Positions 21,897-31,649 of a DNA stretch of 64,000 bases are shown piece by piece. Positions within the stretch are counted from its first letter, which is position 1; every line of letters starts with the position of its first letter. The translations under genes and the position numbers were made by a program. Below the pieces are notes generated by a model that worked only from the letters and a program-made list of their open reading frames with translations, was not told where the DNA came from and made no database searches. Source of the DNA: Asterella californica (lineage: Eukaryota > Streptophyta > Marchantiopsida > Marchantiales > Aytoniaceae); contig JAYKYS010000004.1 of the NCBI GenBank assembly GCA_036924285.1, forward strand, positions 32,520,001 to 32,584,000, given 5' to 3'.

Positions 21897-24800
21897 TCTT
21901 CGGTTTGCTGTAACTTTGTCATTTGGTCTCCGATTGCCTCGCGCAACATATCGTTAGAAAGCTCTTCGTCCGAGGAATTCATCTTTGAGGAAATCATCTT
22001 TCAATGTCTCCATAGATTTGATAAATTCCTCCAAAACTGAGATTCTTCACTAAACTTATAATTAACACGATTCTACTCATATCGTTTATCTGCTATCATC
22101 TATTCTTCTTATTTACTTTACAACTAATCAATTAATTAACAAAACGAAAAACCAAGGCTTCACACATGCGCACAAGGTGTCATTGGGTTCAGATCTGTGT
22201 AGGCTACGCGTTGGTTAAGACGGTTCGTGAAGAGACGGATCAGGGACTGAGAGAAATTGAGACGCATGAGAGGTTTTTGAAGACTTCAGTGACATGTGAA
22301 GGAGAGTTGGATCGTTCAGGCCGTTCCGGAGTCCAAACTTGCTGTCCTTGGATCCATCAGAATCAGAACGCCGAGTTCTTCAGGAAATTGAAGACGATAC
22401 AAAGTTTCATCGAGCGATTTGGGAGTTCTGAGTGAAATTGACTCGTAGAGAAGCACTTACGTCAGTTTTTCATCGCCTGCGACTTGAGATTGGGTTGTAC
22501 TTCGTGATCGGTGAGCCAAGCTCTTGTAGATCAGAGAGTCTTCATCTACGCATAGGAGAAGACTGTACGTGGATTGGATTGTTGGTTTGGGTGTGGTGAG
22601 CGAGTTTGAGCCACAGGGAGTCGATTTACGTCAGTTTTTTGCAACTTGTGATCAAATTTCTTGCGTGGTTTTGCAAGAGGAACTCCTAACAGCTTGTTTG
22701 GAGTCTAGTTGGGTTCAAGGAAGCTAGATCTATCTACCAGAGAAGACCAATATCAGATCAAGCAATCCGTTTGGGCGGTGTGCGCGGTTTTAAGTCGTAG
22801 GAAGAAATTTTTGCAAGTTTGGTCATCTACGATCAAAAATCGACGATATCTTGACTGTCGAGAGTCGGATCTGATAGTTCTTGAGGCCAACAGAGTCAGG
22901 AAGGAAGGTCTTATTGACATCTGAAGACCGTTTGACGAAAAGGAGAAAGTTCTCATATATACCTTTTTCGATTCTTTCGCTATGGATTTCGTCTTTTCAA
23001 GTTCGTTGGAGTTCTAGTTGGTTATGTACAACTTGTGGTAGCTAGCTTTAGCTAAGAGCTTGTACATGAAGTTTGTTTGGACTTGAGTTTGGATTGTGTG
23101 ATACTAGTGCAGCTTTTTTTGTTAGCAAAGGGATATCTCTCTTGCTTTGAGCTACGCTTTGATAGTTTTGGGTCTGGGTTGAGATTTAGGGACTTGTTTT
23201 AGGGGGTTTTGAAGCAGACTACAGACCGTTTTGGTCTGTTTTCCAGTTTTGTGTTCTTAGGAAGAAAGAATTGGCAGTGTATATACTTTGGGAGTTAGTA
23301 TATATTGCGACGCTCGTTTTTGTGCTTGTCTCTCTCTTTCTTATCTCCGTTCAGCACACTACATCTCTACAGCCAGAACCTCACGTTTTCTTGGACATCC
23401 TTCACGCAAAATCTGACATGATAACGTCTTCCGAGCTATATCTATGCAATCCTGACTAAGCAAGGCATCGCATGGATTCCTAAGAAGACAATCCACCTTG
23501 CAATTCATCCTACTTCCTAACAAAAGATGACAAGATATGTGAGAAGCGAAGTCTGCGAATGGTTCAGAAGAAGGCTGAGGACTCCTATGGTGACAGTGAC
23601 CTCCAGAAGACTCCCGGGATAGCTTTTGGTTAACTGACGTCTTGAGAAGACTTCCCACAGCTAGGATTCCCATCACTGATCTCAAATGTCTTCGGCTTCC
23701 TACACGCAATCTAACCTTGCAATAGACACGAAACATTCGCACTTTGTCTTTCGACTCCTCATCTCGCATACGCTTTCAGAAGAAGCTTACTGCGTAATGG
23801 AAGACATGACCCTTGACATTTCTCTCCAGATTCTACCAGCAAAGCTTCTCACAATTCTCCTCTAAAGTTCGAGAAGAAGAAGGAACATGTTGCTATAGGT
23901 CAGACATAAGAGACACGTAAAGGATCCTCACATCTTCTTACGCATTCTGCCAACCTTTCCAATCTTCTAGCTCTCTAGTAAGATGTGGATTTGAGAAGCC
24001 AAGAAGCTTGGGAGGCACTGGTCCGATTCTCAATTTCCTGCTTCTCGAAACAACAATCAACTCTCAAGTTCACTCTGGATTCACATCAAGCTTCTCATAA
24101 CTCAAATTCCAATCCAATCTAACTACTTGATGTGAATTGTAAACATTTGGCTTCTAGAAATGTCCAGATATTCAGATAAGTCTTCTGTCCACGGATTCTG
24201 AGACAGAAGCGCAATAGGGTAGGGAAATTGATAGATGGAACAACGAATTTTGGAATGGAGAAGAGAGGAAGCTCAATTTTGATTCTCATGAAGAGATAGA
24301 GAAGAGGGCTGTCAAAAATTGGATAACGCTTCCGCATCCAATCTTCTCAGAGAAAATTCAAGGGATGAGAAGGATCGATAGGCTTCCTGCAAACGATCGG
24401 AGAAGCGTGAAAAGCATAGGAACAGGGGGCGGAAGCGAGGAGGAAGAGAGAAGAAATGAAAAGAATCTCAGTACTGGTTCCAATGTGCTACGCTTCTGAT
24501 TGCTTCTTCAGTCTTCTGCACGCTTCAGTGCTTCGATTTCATCTTCAATGTTTTCGTCTTGCCACGATCCTACTTTTGTCTCCAACCTCAAGTTGCAACG
24601 CTGCTTCCGCAATAGAACTCGATCTGCCGAAATTTGAAGCTTTCACTCTTGATTTCCTCCTCGACCCTCCATTTCTAATCCTCTGTTCTCATGAGAATTC
24701 CCAATTCTTCTACCTCGAGTGCGCTTTCTGCTAGAAGACGTCTTCTCTCACTTCGCTCACTGTAATCTTTTGCGTGCTTCCAATGTCCTCCTCAATTCTC

Positions 24801-25123
24801 AAATCGAGAAGCATCAAAGAGAGCTATGGTGCTAATGCGCCTCTGGCTTCTTTGTCTTCTTTTCGTGATTTAGGTAATTGTTTGATCTAACCTAGCTCTA
24901 TCTACTGTGATGGTGACTGTACGGTAGGTATACCTACCCTTACCTAGTCGATGCACAGTTGGTACCTCCCGTGGTTATAGTCAGTGTCTTCCTGAAAGCG
25001 TGCTCTGTCTTCCGGCTTCCAGCTTCCGGCTTCCAAAAGACATCTTCTCGAAAGACGTCCGTCTTCCGATTTCGGAAGAAGTCGACTTCTTCTCCCGAAT
25101 TCATCTTAAGATCATCTTCCCGC

Positions 25124-26476
25124 TGTCGTGATGTGAATCATTTTACATTGTAAATAATTCACCTCTCTGTCAAGCGTTAGTCTCTCTGAGTGAAGTTAGG
25201 ACCTCAGAGAAGTCAAATTTTTATGTTGATATATATTTTGAGGCTTAGAAGGTTAATTACCGTGTAGATGGAGTAAAGCTCATGGGTTGTAATTACGTGT
25301 CGTCCATGCATGCTTCCTAGCGAGGTTAGGTTATCTTTCGGGATTACGTGTCGTTTTACATGTCTTCGCATGTAGTTTAAGATCTATGCTGGCACTTTAG
25401 GGGCTTGACGTGGTAGCCTATGTGCAAATTCAAGTCACCACGTGGTTTGGGACACAAAAGGACATGGGAGTGAAGCTATGAACTCCCATTGGTCCAATTT
25501 TGTCTTTATGTACTACTAAACTTAGTAGTAGAGATATTAAGAGGAGTTCGAGCAATTGGTGAGAAAACTACGAAATCTAAGAGCACAGGGAGATAGGGTT
25601 CGTCGTGCCAAGCACTGTCAGCGAAATTTTTGATCGATTTGGAGCAATAAAGAAGGAGTTATGGCTGATTGAAGATCGATTTGTGCCAGAATTGCAGCAC
25701 TTCTGTTGATTTCGGGGTTTTTGGTGTCAAACAGATTTTGGGGTTTTCGGTGTCAATCGCAGTAGATTTGAGAAAATCGCTTCAAACCTTCGAGGTCGCG
25801 TTCATTGGCAGCAGGGCTACGACTGTCCCCAAATTTTCATGTCAATTGAAATTGTGAGTAATTCAGGGCGACCGCTGAAGCAGAGGGGGTCCGAAAAGCT
25901 CTCAATCTAAAGCATCAACTTCACAGAGCGAGATCTGGAGTTCTGTGTACAATCAGGAGGTCCAACTTCACAGGAGTGTTCAGCAAGCTGTGTACTGCAA
26001 ATCCTGTAAGAATCTTTGAAAGTGATCGAGCCAATTCTCTGTTCTAGGTCGAAATAGCTGTCTGGGTACCAGAAATTGCCGTAATTTCTCTGCTCAGAAC
26101 ATTTCTGTCCATATCTCGACACTCTGATTTGATCTCAAGCTGAAATTTCGTGTGTATGGTCAGTAGGGCCTCATTTACATGTAGGAGGAGTTCTGAAGTC
26201 TGAAACATCGTATGTTTCTGATTCTGGACTGTTAAAGTTTGCTGTCTGACCTTATTACTGCTAGTCTGATCTGATCTTCGCTTTCTGAACATACTGAAGG
26301 GTCCATTCGACCTAAGTGAGTGTCTATAGTGCCCTTTATGACCTGAACCCTACCTCTGTATAGTAAGAACCCATAGCTTGAAGCCCAACGCTTCTCTGAG
26401 TAGACTTAACACAGCCTTCAAGCTCATATCACAGCCAGAAGGTTCCGCCCTTCTCCGGAAAACTCTCAACTCGACA
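25124..26476 (+). repeat. 5' LTR of E1
   Basis: 1353 bp, ends TGTCG/CGACA. A TATATATT motif lies near 25229-25238. Homologous LTRs are at 57052-58354 (solo) and 11423-12656 (old, inverted). ORFs such as 25669-25857 recur in the 3' LTR at 30788-30976 and are not genes. Confidence 0.92.
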
Positions 26477-26478
26477 TC

Positions 26479-26496
26479 TGGTGCTTCCACTGAGAG
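26479..26496 (+). other. Candidate primer-binding site of E1
   Basis: TGGTGCTTCCACTGAGAG begins two bases after the LTR end. It differs from the W/E2 site (TGGTGAACTCGACGTGAA), so E1 probably uses another primer tRNA, which I cannot name. Confidence 0.5.
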
Positions 26497-26545
26497 CTCT
26501 TGGGGTGATTGATTGAGAAGGTTGAGTTCACTACAAGGAGAAGAG

Positions 26546-28654
26546 ATGGATCGCAAGAGTGCTGCTGCTGCTACTTCTACGCCTGCTGCATCTACGTCTA
26601 CTGCAGCTCCTTCTGTAGCACCAGCGGCTACAGCGACATCTGCACCTGGTCTAGATACGGCTGAGATTCTGAAGACGCTTGCGGCCTTGGTCCAACAGCA
26701 TCCGATCATTGGAGGGGGTGAGTTGAAGTCTACCAAGGCTTTGCAAGCAATTGTGAATAGATGCGGTAGATTTGAAGGTAGAGATATTTCTAGATATCTG
26801 CGTGAATACAGAGGAGAGATGGAACTAGTTAGAGTTACTGATGCTGAGATGATAGGGAGTTTCGAGTTAGCTGTAATCCCTGAGTTGCGGGACCAAGTTA
26901 GGGATGTACAGAGAAGGAATCTAGGTGTGTGGATGAGTTTTGAGCGATCTCTTCGAGAGGAGTTTCTCGAAGAAGATTCAGAGAGAGTCACTAGAAGAAC
27001 GTTTCTGGACTGGGTTGAGCAGCAACCTGGTCGTATGATGAACCTGAATGAGATGCTGAGAGAATTTGATCGGAGATACCGACAACTCTCAACTCTTGAG
27101 AGGATAACCTTAGATGCTAGGAAAACCGAGCTTTTCCTGCAAGCTACCGATGATGCTACGGCAGATCGGTTATGCTTTATGTTGGCTGACCAATCGGCTG
27201 AAGGAGGAGTTACTACTGATTGGGGGAGAGTTGAGGATGCTGTTGCTGTATTGACGAGACAAAGGCGTGGAAGAGTGGTTGTGGGAGGACGTCCGCTTGC
27301 AGAAGTGACCGCTCAACCTCGCATTGCTCCTCAAGTACAGCAACCTCCGGCTCCTGCTCCCAGACCTGCTGTCCCGGCTGCAGTACCTTTGATGCCAGTT
27401 GTGCCAGTTCCTGCACAAAGGACACCGGTTCAGAGACCTGCAGAGAACCATGGACAGCAGAACCAGATCGAAGATCTGATTCGGCAGATGAGAGAACTGA
27501 AGGTGGAGTTAGCTGGCCTGCAGAGAGAGCAGCCACCGGCGCCTGCTCCTGCACGTCCAGGAGGTGCTCCTGTTCGTAGATGTATCTGGTGTGACAGTCA
27601 AGATCATTTTCGAGGGGACTGTCAAGAGCTCACGGCTGCTCTGCGAGATGGTGTGGTTCGCTACCAGAACGGTAGGCTGTACCTTTCTTCTACTGGAGAG
27701 CCGCTAAGCACGCAGTTTGGACGAGGAGGTATGAAGAGTCTACCTCAGATTACAGCTGCTGCAACTGTACATGCATTGATGGCACCACCGGTAAATCCTG
27801 ATGTATATGCCGGTCACATTGAAGTTTCTTCTAGTCCTACATTGCTAGATAGGACTACTGAGAAGAAACCTGTTCAAGTACCTTCTGAAGTACTGAAGAG
27901 AGGAGCAGAAACTATCCGTAGGGTCACAGGGTGGGGAGATCCTGTTGATGCTGCGTCTATCAAAGCATTCTTGGACGTGGATAGACACGTTCACTGGCAG
28001 GATGCTTCTGTGGAGGAGAAGAGGCGGCGAGAAGCCTCTGAACTTGATATTGGAGTTCCGGAGGAGGCTGGGGACAGGCGGAGAGTCACAAGGAGACGAG
28101 CGGCTCCTCCAGAAGACATCCCGTCTACTTCTGCAGCTCCTCCACCTGCACCAGGTCCCATGGAGGACGTGCAGAGATCCCAGCAGGAGCCAACGACTAC
28201 TGGTAGACGGTTTACTGCCCAAGAGAAGGGGAAGGGACCGGCTTACAAGTTGGCAGCTGATATCGAAACTTCAACTGACTTCAAGAGCATCTTGGAGCAG
28301 AGAATACTTGATGCGCGAATCGAGTTTTCTCTTCGGGAGGTTCTTGGTATTGCGAAGAGGGAGTTTCACGAGCAGATTATCGACATCATCAAGCGGAAGA
28401 GACAGGTGATGTCCGAGCAAGTTGAAAGTCAGATGATAGATGTAGTAGGAGCTTTTGTTAATGATGCAGAATTCGGGAAGGTGCACTTTCAGGAGGCTGA
28501 TGATACAAAGTACCAGCAAGAAGCGTTGGTTGCTGGTACCAATACTGCTGAATTCGATGATGATGAAGCTGGCGATGAGAGTCCAGCTGCTGATAGTGAC
28601 TTCAGGAAGAGACATTGGGCTCGTGCTACGACGGCTACACGAGTTCGTCTCTGA
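26546..28654 (+). CDS. E1 Gag polyprotein
   Basis: About 702 residues from the ATG at 26546 (MDRKSAAAATSTPAAS; the frame is open slightly further upstream but without ATG). In order: Ala/Thr-rich N-terminus; capsid-like part (...GRDISRYLREYRGEMELVRV..., ...FELAVIPELRDQVRD..., ...FLDWVEQQPGR...LREFDRRYRQLSTLERI); Pro-rich stretch; CCHC knuckle CIWCDSQDHFRGDC near residue 347; then a long tail with ...REVLGIAKREFHEQIIDIIK... and acidic residues. It forms the particle and binds RNA. The frame ends with TGA at 28652-28654 and reads on in phase into the protease, so the stop may be a C-to-T mutation of CGA or a leaky stop. Confidence 0.85.
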   Translation: MDRKSAAAATSTPAASTSTAAPSVAPAATATSAPGLDTAEILKTLAALVQQHPIIGGGELKSTKALQAIVNRCGRFEGRDISRYLREYRGEMELVRVTDAEMIGSFELAVIPELRDQVRDVQRRNLGVWMSFERSLREEFLEEDSERVTRRTFLDWVEQQPGRMMNLNEMLREFDRRYRQLSTLERITLDARKTELFLQATDDATADRLCFMLADQSAEGGVTTDWGRVEDAVAVLTRQRRGRVVVGGRPLAEVTAQPRIAPQVQQPPAPAPRPAVPAAVPLMPVVPVPAQRTPVQRPAENHGQQNQIEDLIRQMRELKVELAGLQREQPPAPAPARPGGAPVRRCIWCDSQDHFRGDCQELTAALRDGVVRYQNGRLYLSSTGEPLSTQFGRGGMKSLPQITAAATVHALMAPPVNPDVYAGHIEVSSSPTLLDRTTEKKPVQVPSEVLKRGAETIRRVTGWGDPVDAASIKAFLDVDRHVHWQDASVEEKRRREASELDIGVPEEAGDRRRVTRRRAAPPEDIPSTSAAPPPAPGPMEDVQRSQQEPTTTGRRFTAQEKGKGPAYKLAADIETSTDFKSILEQRILDARIEFSLREVLGIAKREFHEQIIDIIKRKRQVMSEQVESQMIDVVGAFVNDAEFGKVHFQEADDTKYQQEALVAGTNTAEFDDDEAGDESPAADSDFRKRHWARATTATRVRL

Positions 28655-29092
28655 AGTCTTGAACCTGTTGCTGCGTTAGTTGATCACGGTTCTAAGATCA
28701 ACATCATGTCACGAGAAGTGTACGAGAGAGGACAGTGGCCTATCGAACTGAACCATGGTTGGGTGCTACGAGCTGCAAAAAACCAGACGGGTGAGTTATA
28801 CGGCGCTTGTCCCAACGTGAGAGTGAAGCTGGGTGATGTGGAGGTAGATCAGCACTTCTTCGTGCAGTCTTCTGCTTCTTATCCTGTGATTCTTGGTCAG
28901 CCTTATATCACCGCAGTTAGAATGGAGACGAAGGTGATGGATGATGGATCTCACTATGCTAGGATCCGTAGTCCGGATGATAAACATTCTGTGCAATTTC
29001 GGACCGTTCGTACGAACCACAAACGAAACAGACAAACTTTGAGGGATTCTCCTATTTGTAGGAGCAAGGATTTTCTGAAACCACTCTTGTAG
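28655..29092 (+). CDS. E1 protease region
   Basis: In phase with gag after its TGA. The active-site motif is ALVDHGSKINIMSREVY, with DHG near 28681-28689 in place of the usual D(S/T)G of retropepsins. Then follow ...LNHGWVLRAAKNQTGELYGACP..., ...YPVILGQPYITAVRMETKV... (flap and C-terminal part). E2 has the same arrangement. The ORF ends at TAG 29090-29092 at the same place as in E2, with pol continuing in the -1 frame. Expected role: Gag-Pol processing. Confidence 0.7.
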   Translation, partial: SLEPVAALVDHGSKINIMSREVYERGQWPIELNHGWVLRAAKNQTGELYGACPNVRVKLGDVEVDQHFFVQSSASYPVILGQPYITAVRMETKVMDDGSHYARIRSPDDKHSVQFRTVRTNHKRNRQTLRDSPICRSKDFLKPLL

Positions 29093-29137
29093 GACGGGAT
29101 ACCAAGAGTGATGGATCTGCTACTACTATGATCCCGC

Positions 29138-30190
29138 TTGAGCAGCCTGTGGGATCACAGGAGATTGACGAAGAGGTTGCTCAAGATTCTGAAAACTGCT
29201 ACACCGTGGGCCCTTGATCTTGTGATGATGCTGCCGAGACTGTGGGGGATGCGCTACTTGGTGTTAGCTCGGGAAGATCTCTCCAACTACGTGGAGGGAC
29301 GAGCACTACGGACGAAGACTACAGAGAACATATGTAGATTCGTACTGGAAGATATTATTTGTCGTTATGGATCTGTTGGAAGATTACGAGCAGATAGGGG
29401 CGAGCTGAGAGATGCAGAAGCGAAGGAGTTCTTTGCTCGTTATGGAGTAAAGCTTCGACTTACTACTGCCATGAATCCGGAAGGGATTGGTAAGAGTGAA
29501 CGAGGACACCCTTCTATTGTTCACGCTTTAGTAAAAGCATGTGATGGTAGGCCTAGAGAATGGCCGAGACTACTTCCATTTGCTTTATGGGCTGATAGAA
29601 CTACACACTGTACCACGACTGGGTATATGTCAGTTGAGCTTATGTTGGGACAGAAGCCAATCATGCCTGCTGAGGAGGACTTCCCTACGTGGGCTACGCT
29701 ACCATGGGAAGATGATATAGATCATACTTCACTCCTTGCTTTACGAACTAGGCAGTTGGAGCGAAGGGAGGAGGATCTTGCTGAGGCGCAAGAGAAGCTG
29801 AAGGTGGCTCGAGTCAGAAACAAAGAGCGTTTTGACAAGACTCACCGACTACGACCGAAGCCAATACGTGTTGGTGATTGGGTTCTGGTGTATGATAGCA
29901 CGCTGGAGAACCAGCATTCTACACTTCGTAAGTTCTCGCGAAGATGGTTCGGGTCTTATGTTGTGCTAGATGTTTATGACAATGCTACTTATAGTTTACG
30001 TGAGCTGGATGGTACTCCTTTGAAACTATCTGTGGCTGGCAAACGAGTGAAGTTGTTCAAACAACGTGGAGGATCAGTATATTTGTTCAACTTTCTGGAG
30101 TTTGAACAGAGGGTGACAAGAGATGAAGACGCCTCGGCTACTGAAGAGGTTGAGGCGGACGAGAGCGATGATGATGAAGAGCAGACATAA
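29138..30190 (+). CDS. E1 integrase, lacking its N-terminal zinc finger
   Basis: After a deletion junction near 29200-29210, where ...ENCYT of the pre-RT region meets sequence of the integrase core, the frame gives WALDLVMM (first Asp), LRADRGEL (second Asp) and NPEGIGKSERGH (Glu), as in E2. Then follow ...TTTGYMSVELMLGQKPIMP..., a basic segment HRLRPKPIRVGDWVLVYDS, an SH3-like C-terminal part, and an acidic tail EEVEADESDDDEEQT. There is no chromodomain. Compared with E2, about 2.4 kb coding for RT, RNase H and the HHCC finger are absent. The catalytic triad is present, but the protein would lack its zinc-binding domain. Confidence 0.8.
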   Translation: MSSLWDHRRLTKRLLKILKTATPWALDLVMMLPRLWGMRYLVLAREDLSNYVEGRALRTKTTENICRFVLEDIICRYGSVGRLRADRGELRDAEAKEFFARYGVKLRLTTAMNPEGIGKSERGHPSIVHALVKACDGRPREWPRLLPFALWADRTTHCTTTGYMSVELMLGQKPIMPAEEDFPTWATLPWEDDIDHTSLLALRTRQLERREEDLAEAQEKLKVARVRNKERFDKTHRLRPKPIRVGDWVLVYDSTLENQHSTLRKFSRRWFGSYVVLDVYDNATYSLRELDGTPLKLSVAGKRVKLFKQRGGSVYLFNFLEFEQRVTRDEDASATEEVEADESDDDEEQT

Positions 30191-30242
30191 GACTGAAGAG
30201 GTTGGCACATGCCGGAGGATGTGCAGGTTTGGAGGGGGTGGA

Positions 30243-31595
30243 TGTCGTGATGTGAATCATTTTACATTGTAAATAATTCACCTCTCTGTCAAGCGTTAGT
30301 CTCTCTGAGTGAAGTTAGGACGTCAGAGAAGTCAAATTTTTATGTTGATATATATTTTGAGGCTTAGAAGGTTAATTACCGTGTAGATGGAGTAAAGCTC
30401 ATGGGTTGTAATTACGTGTCGTCCATGCATGCTTCCTAGCGAGGTTAGGTTATCTTTCGGGATTACGTGTCGTTTTACATGTCTTCGCATGTAGTTTAGG
30501 ATCTATGCTGGCACTTTAGGGGCTTGACGTGGTAGCCTATGTGCAAATTCAAGTCACCACGTGGTTTGGGACACAAAAGGACATGGGAGTGAAGCTATGA
30601 ACTCCCATTGGTCCAATTTTGTCTTTATGTACTACTAAACTTAGTAGTAGAGGTATTAAGAGGAGTTCGAGCAATTGGTGAGAAAACTACGAAATCTGAG
30701 AGCACAAGGAGATAGGGTTCGTCGTGCCAAGCACTGTCAGCAAAATTTTTGATCGATTTGGAGCAATAAAGAAGGAGTTATGGCTGATTGAAGATCGATT
30801 TGTGCCAGAATTGCAGCACTTCTGTTGATTTTGGGGTTTTTGGTGTCAAACAGATTTTGGGGTTTTCGGTGTCAATCGCAGTAGATTTGAGAAAATCGCT
30901 TCAAACCTTCGAGGTCGCGTTCATTGGCAGCAGGGCTACGACTGTCCCCAAATTTTCATGTCAATTGAAATTGTGAGTAATTCAGGGCGACCGCTGAAGC
31001 AGAGGGGGTCCGAAAAGCTCTCAATCTAAAGCATCAACTTCACAGAGCGAGATCTGGAGTTCTGTGTACAATCAGGAGGTCCAACTTCACAGGAGTGTTC
31101 AGCAAGCTGTGTACTGCAAATCCTGTAAGAATCTTCGAAAGTGATCGAGCCAATTCTCTGTTCTAGGTCGAAATAGCTGTCTGGGTACCAGAAATTGCCG
31201 TAATTTCTCTGCTCAGAACATTTCTGTCCATATCTCGACACTCTGATTTGATCTCAAGCTGAAATTTCGTGTGTATGGTCAGTAGGGCCTCATTTACATA
31301 TAGGAGGAGTTCTGAAGTCTGAAACATCGTATGTTTCTGATTCTGGACTGTTAAAGTTTGCTGTCTGACCTTATTACTGCTAGTCTGATCTGATCTTCGC
31401 TTTCTGAACATACTGAAGGGTCCATTCGACCTGAGTGAGTGTCTATAGTGCCCTTTATGACCTGAACCCTACCTCTGTATAGTAAGAACCCATAGCTTGA
31501 AGCCCAACGCTTCTCTGAGTAGACTTAACACAGCCTTCAAGCTCATATCACAGCCAGAAGGTTCCGCCCTTCCCAGGGAAACTCTCAACTCGACA
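30243..31595 (+). repeat. 3' LTR of E1
   Basis: 1353 bp, directly preceded by the polypurine tract GGAGGGGGTGGA. It is followed by CCGC (31596-31599), matching the 5' flank. Confidence 0.92.
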
Positions 31596-31649
31596 CCGCT
31601 AAGCAGGGTGTAATCTTAAGTAATAAGCTCTCAATTATATCTACACGTC

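Larger units (their letters stand above)
19349..22164 (-). mobile_element. Z element: probable solo LTR carrying a gene
   Basis: Bounded by TG...CA (plus strand TGTAACAC at 19349; ...CTTCACA at 22164) and by a perfect 5-bp duplication CATGC (19344-19348 and 22165-22169). It shows no terminal direct repeats, primer site or polypurine tract, which fits one complete LTR of 2816 bp. On the minus strand it contains about 270 bases of leader, a two-exon gene, then a TATA box (19766-19773) and about 420 bases to the end. Its terminal TGTTACA and TATA region match those of the left copy ending at 10162. It could instead be a non-autonomous transposon with TG/CA ends. Confidence 0.65.
18614..23423 (+). 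mobile_element. Solo W LTR, interrupted by a Z LTR
   Basis: It starts TGTCGTGTCGTGG at 18614 and ends ...GACATGATA at 23423, with ACGT at 18610-18613 and again at 23424-23427: a perfect 4-bp target duplication. It aligns with the W LTR at 607-2628 in inverse orientation, including the 157-bp repeats and a TATATATTGCG motif near 23299-23309. Positions 19349-22169 are the Z insertion plus one duplicated CATGC. Without it the LTR is about 1.99 kb. There is no adjacent internal W sequence, so it arose by LTR-LTR recombination. Confidence 0.85.
15548..24745 (-). mobile_element. Family Y repeat, right copy (interrupted)
   Basis: Read on the minus strand: 24745-23424, then (after the solo W LTR) 18613-15548. 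The joined order matches the left copy at 2629-11422. The 5' end begins at the sequence matching GAGGTAGAAGAATTGGGAAT of 2639. The flanks 24746-25123 and 15070-15547 are rich in GAAGC/GCTTC words like Y, but I could not pair them with the left copy. The element carries the coiled-coil gene described below. Confidence 0.6.
25124..31595 (+). mobile_element. Gypsy element E1, internally deleted
   Basis: Two LTRs of 1353 bp (25124-26476 and 30243-31595) in direct orientation, both TGTCGTG...CTCGACA, flanked by CCGC at 25120-25123 and 31596-31599. By eye the LTRs differ at about a dozen sites, mostly transitions, so the insertion is recent. The internal region holds gag, protease and integrase, but reverse transcriptase, RNase H and the integrase zinc finger are missing. 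A polypurine tract (GGAGGGGGTGGA) ends at 30242. E1 therefore would need another element's RT to move. Confidence 0.92.

Noticed and set aside
1611..22435. Frames at 1611-1967 minus and 22166-22435 plus with similar protein sequence
   Set aside because: Both are inside W LTRs. The similarity follows from LTR homology and the frames differ in length and start.
26350..26991. 213-codon minus-strand frame
   Set aside because: It lies opposite the E1 LTR end and gag. The plus frame has the Gag motifs; the minus frame is a shadow of Ala/Thr-rich codons.
25669..31411. Small frames repeated at 25669/30788, 25907/31026 and 26044/31163
   Set aside because: They are the same LTR sequence in both E1 LTRs, with no domain and no sign of selection.
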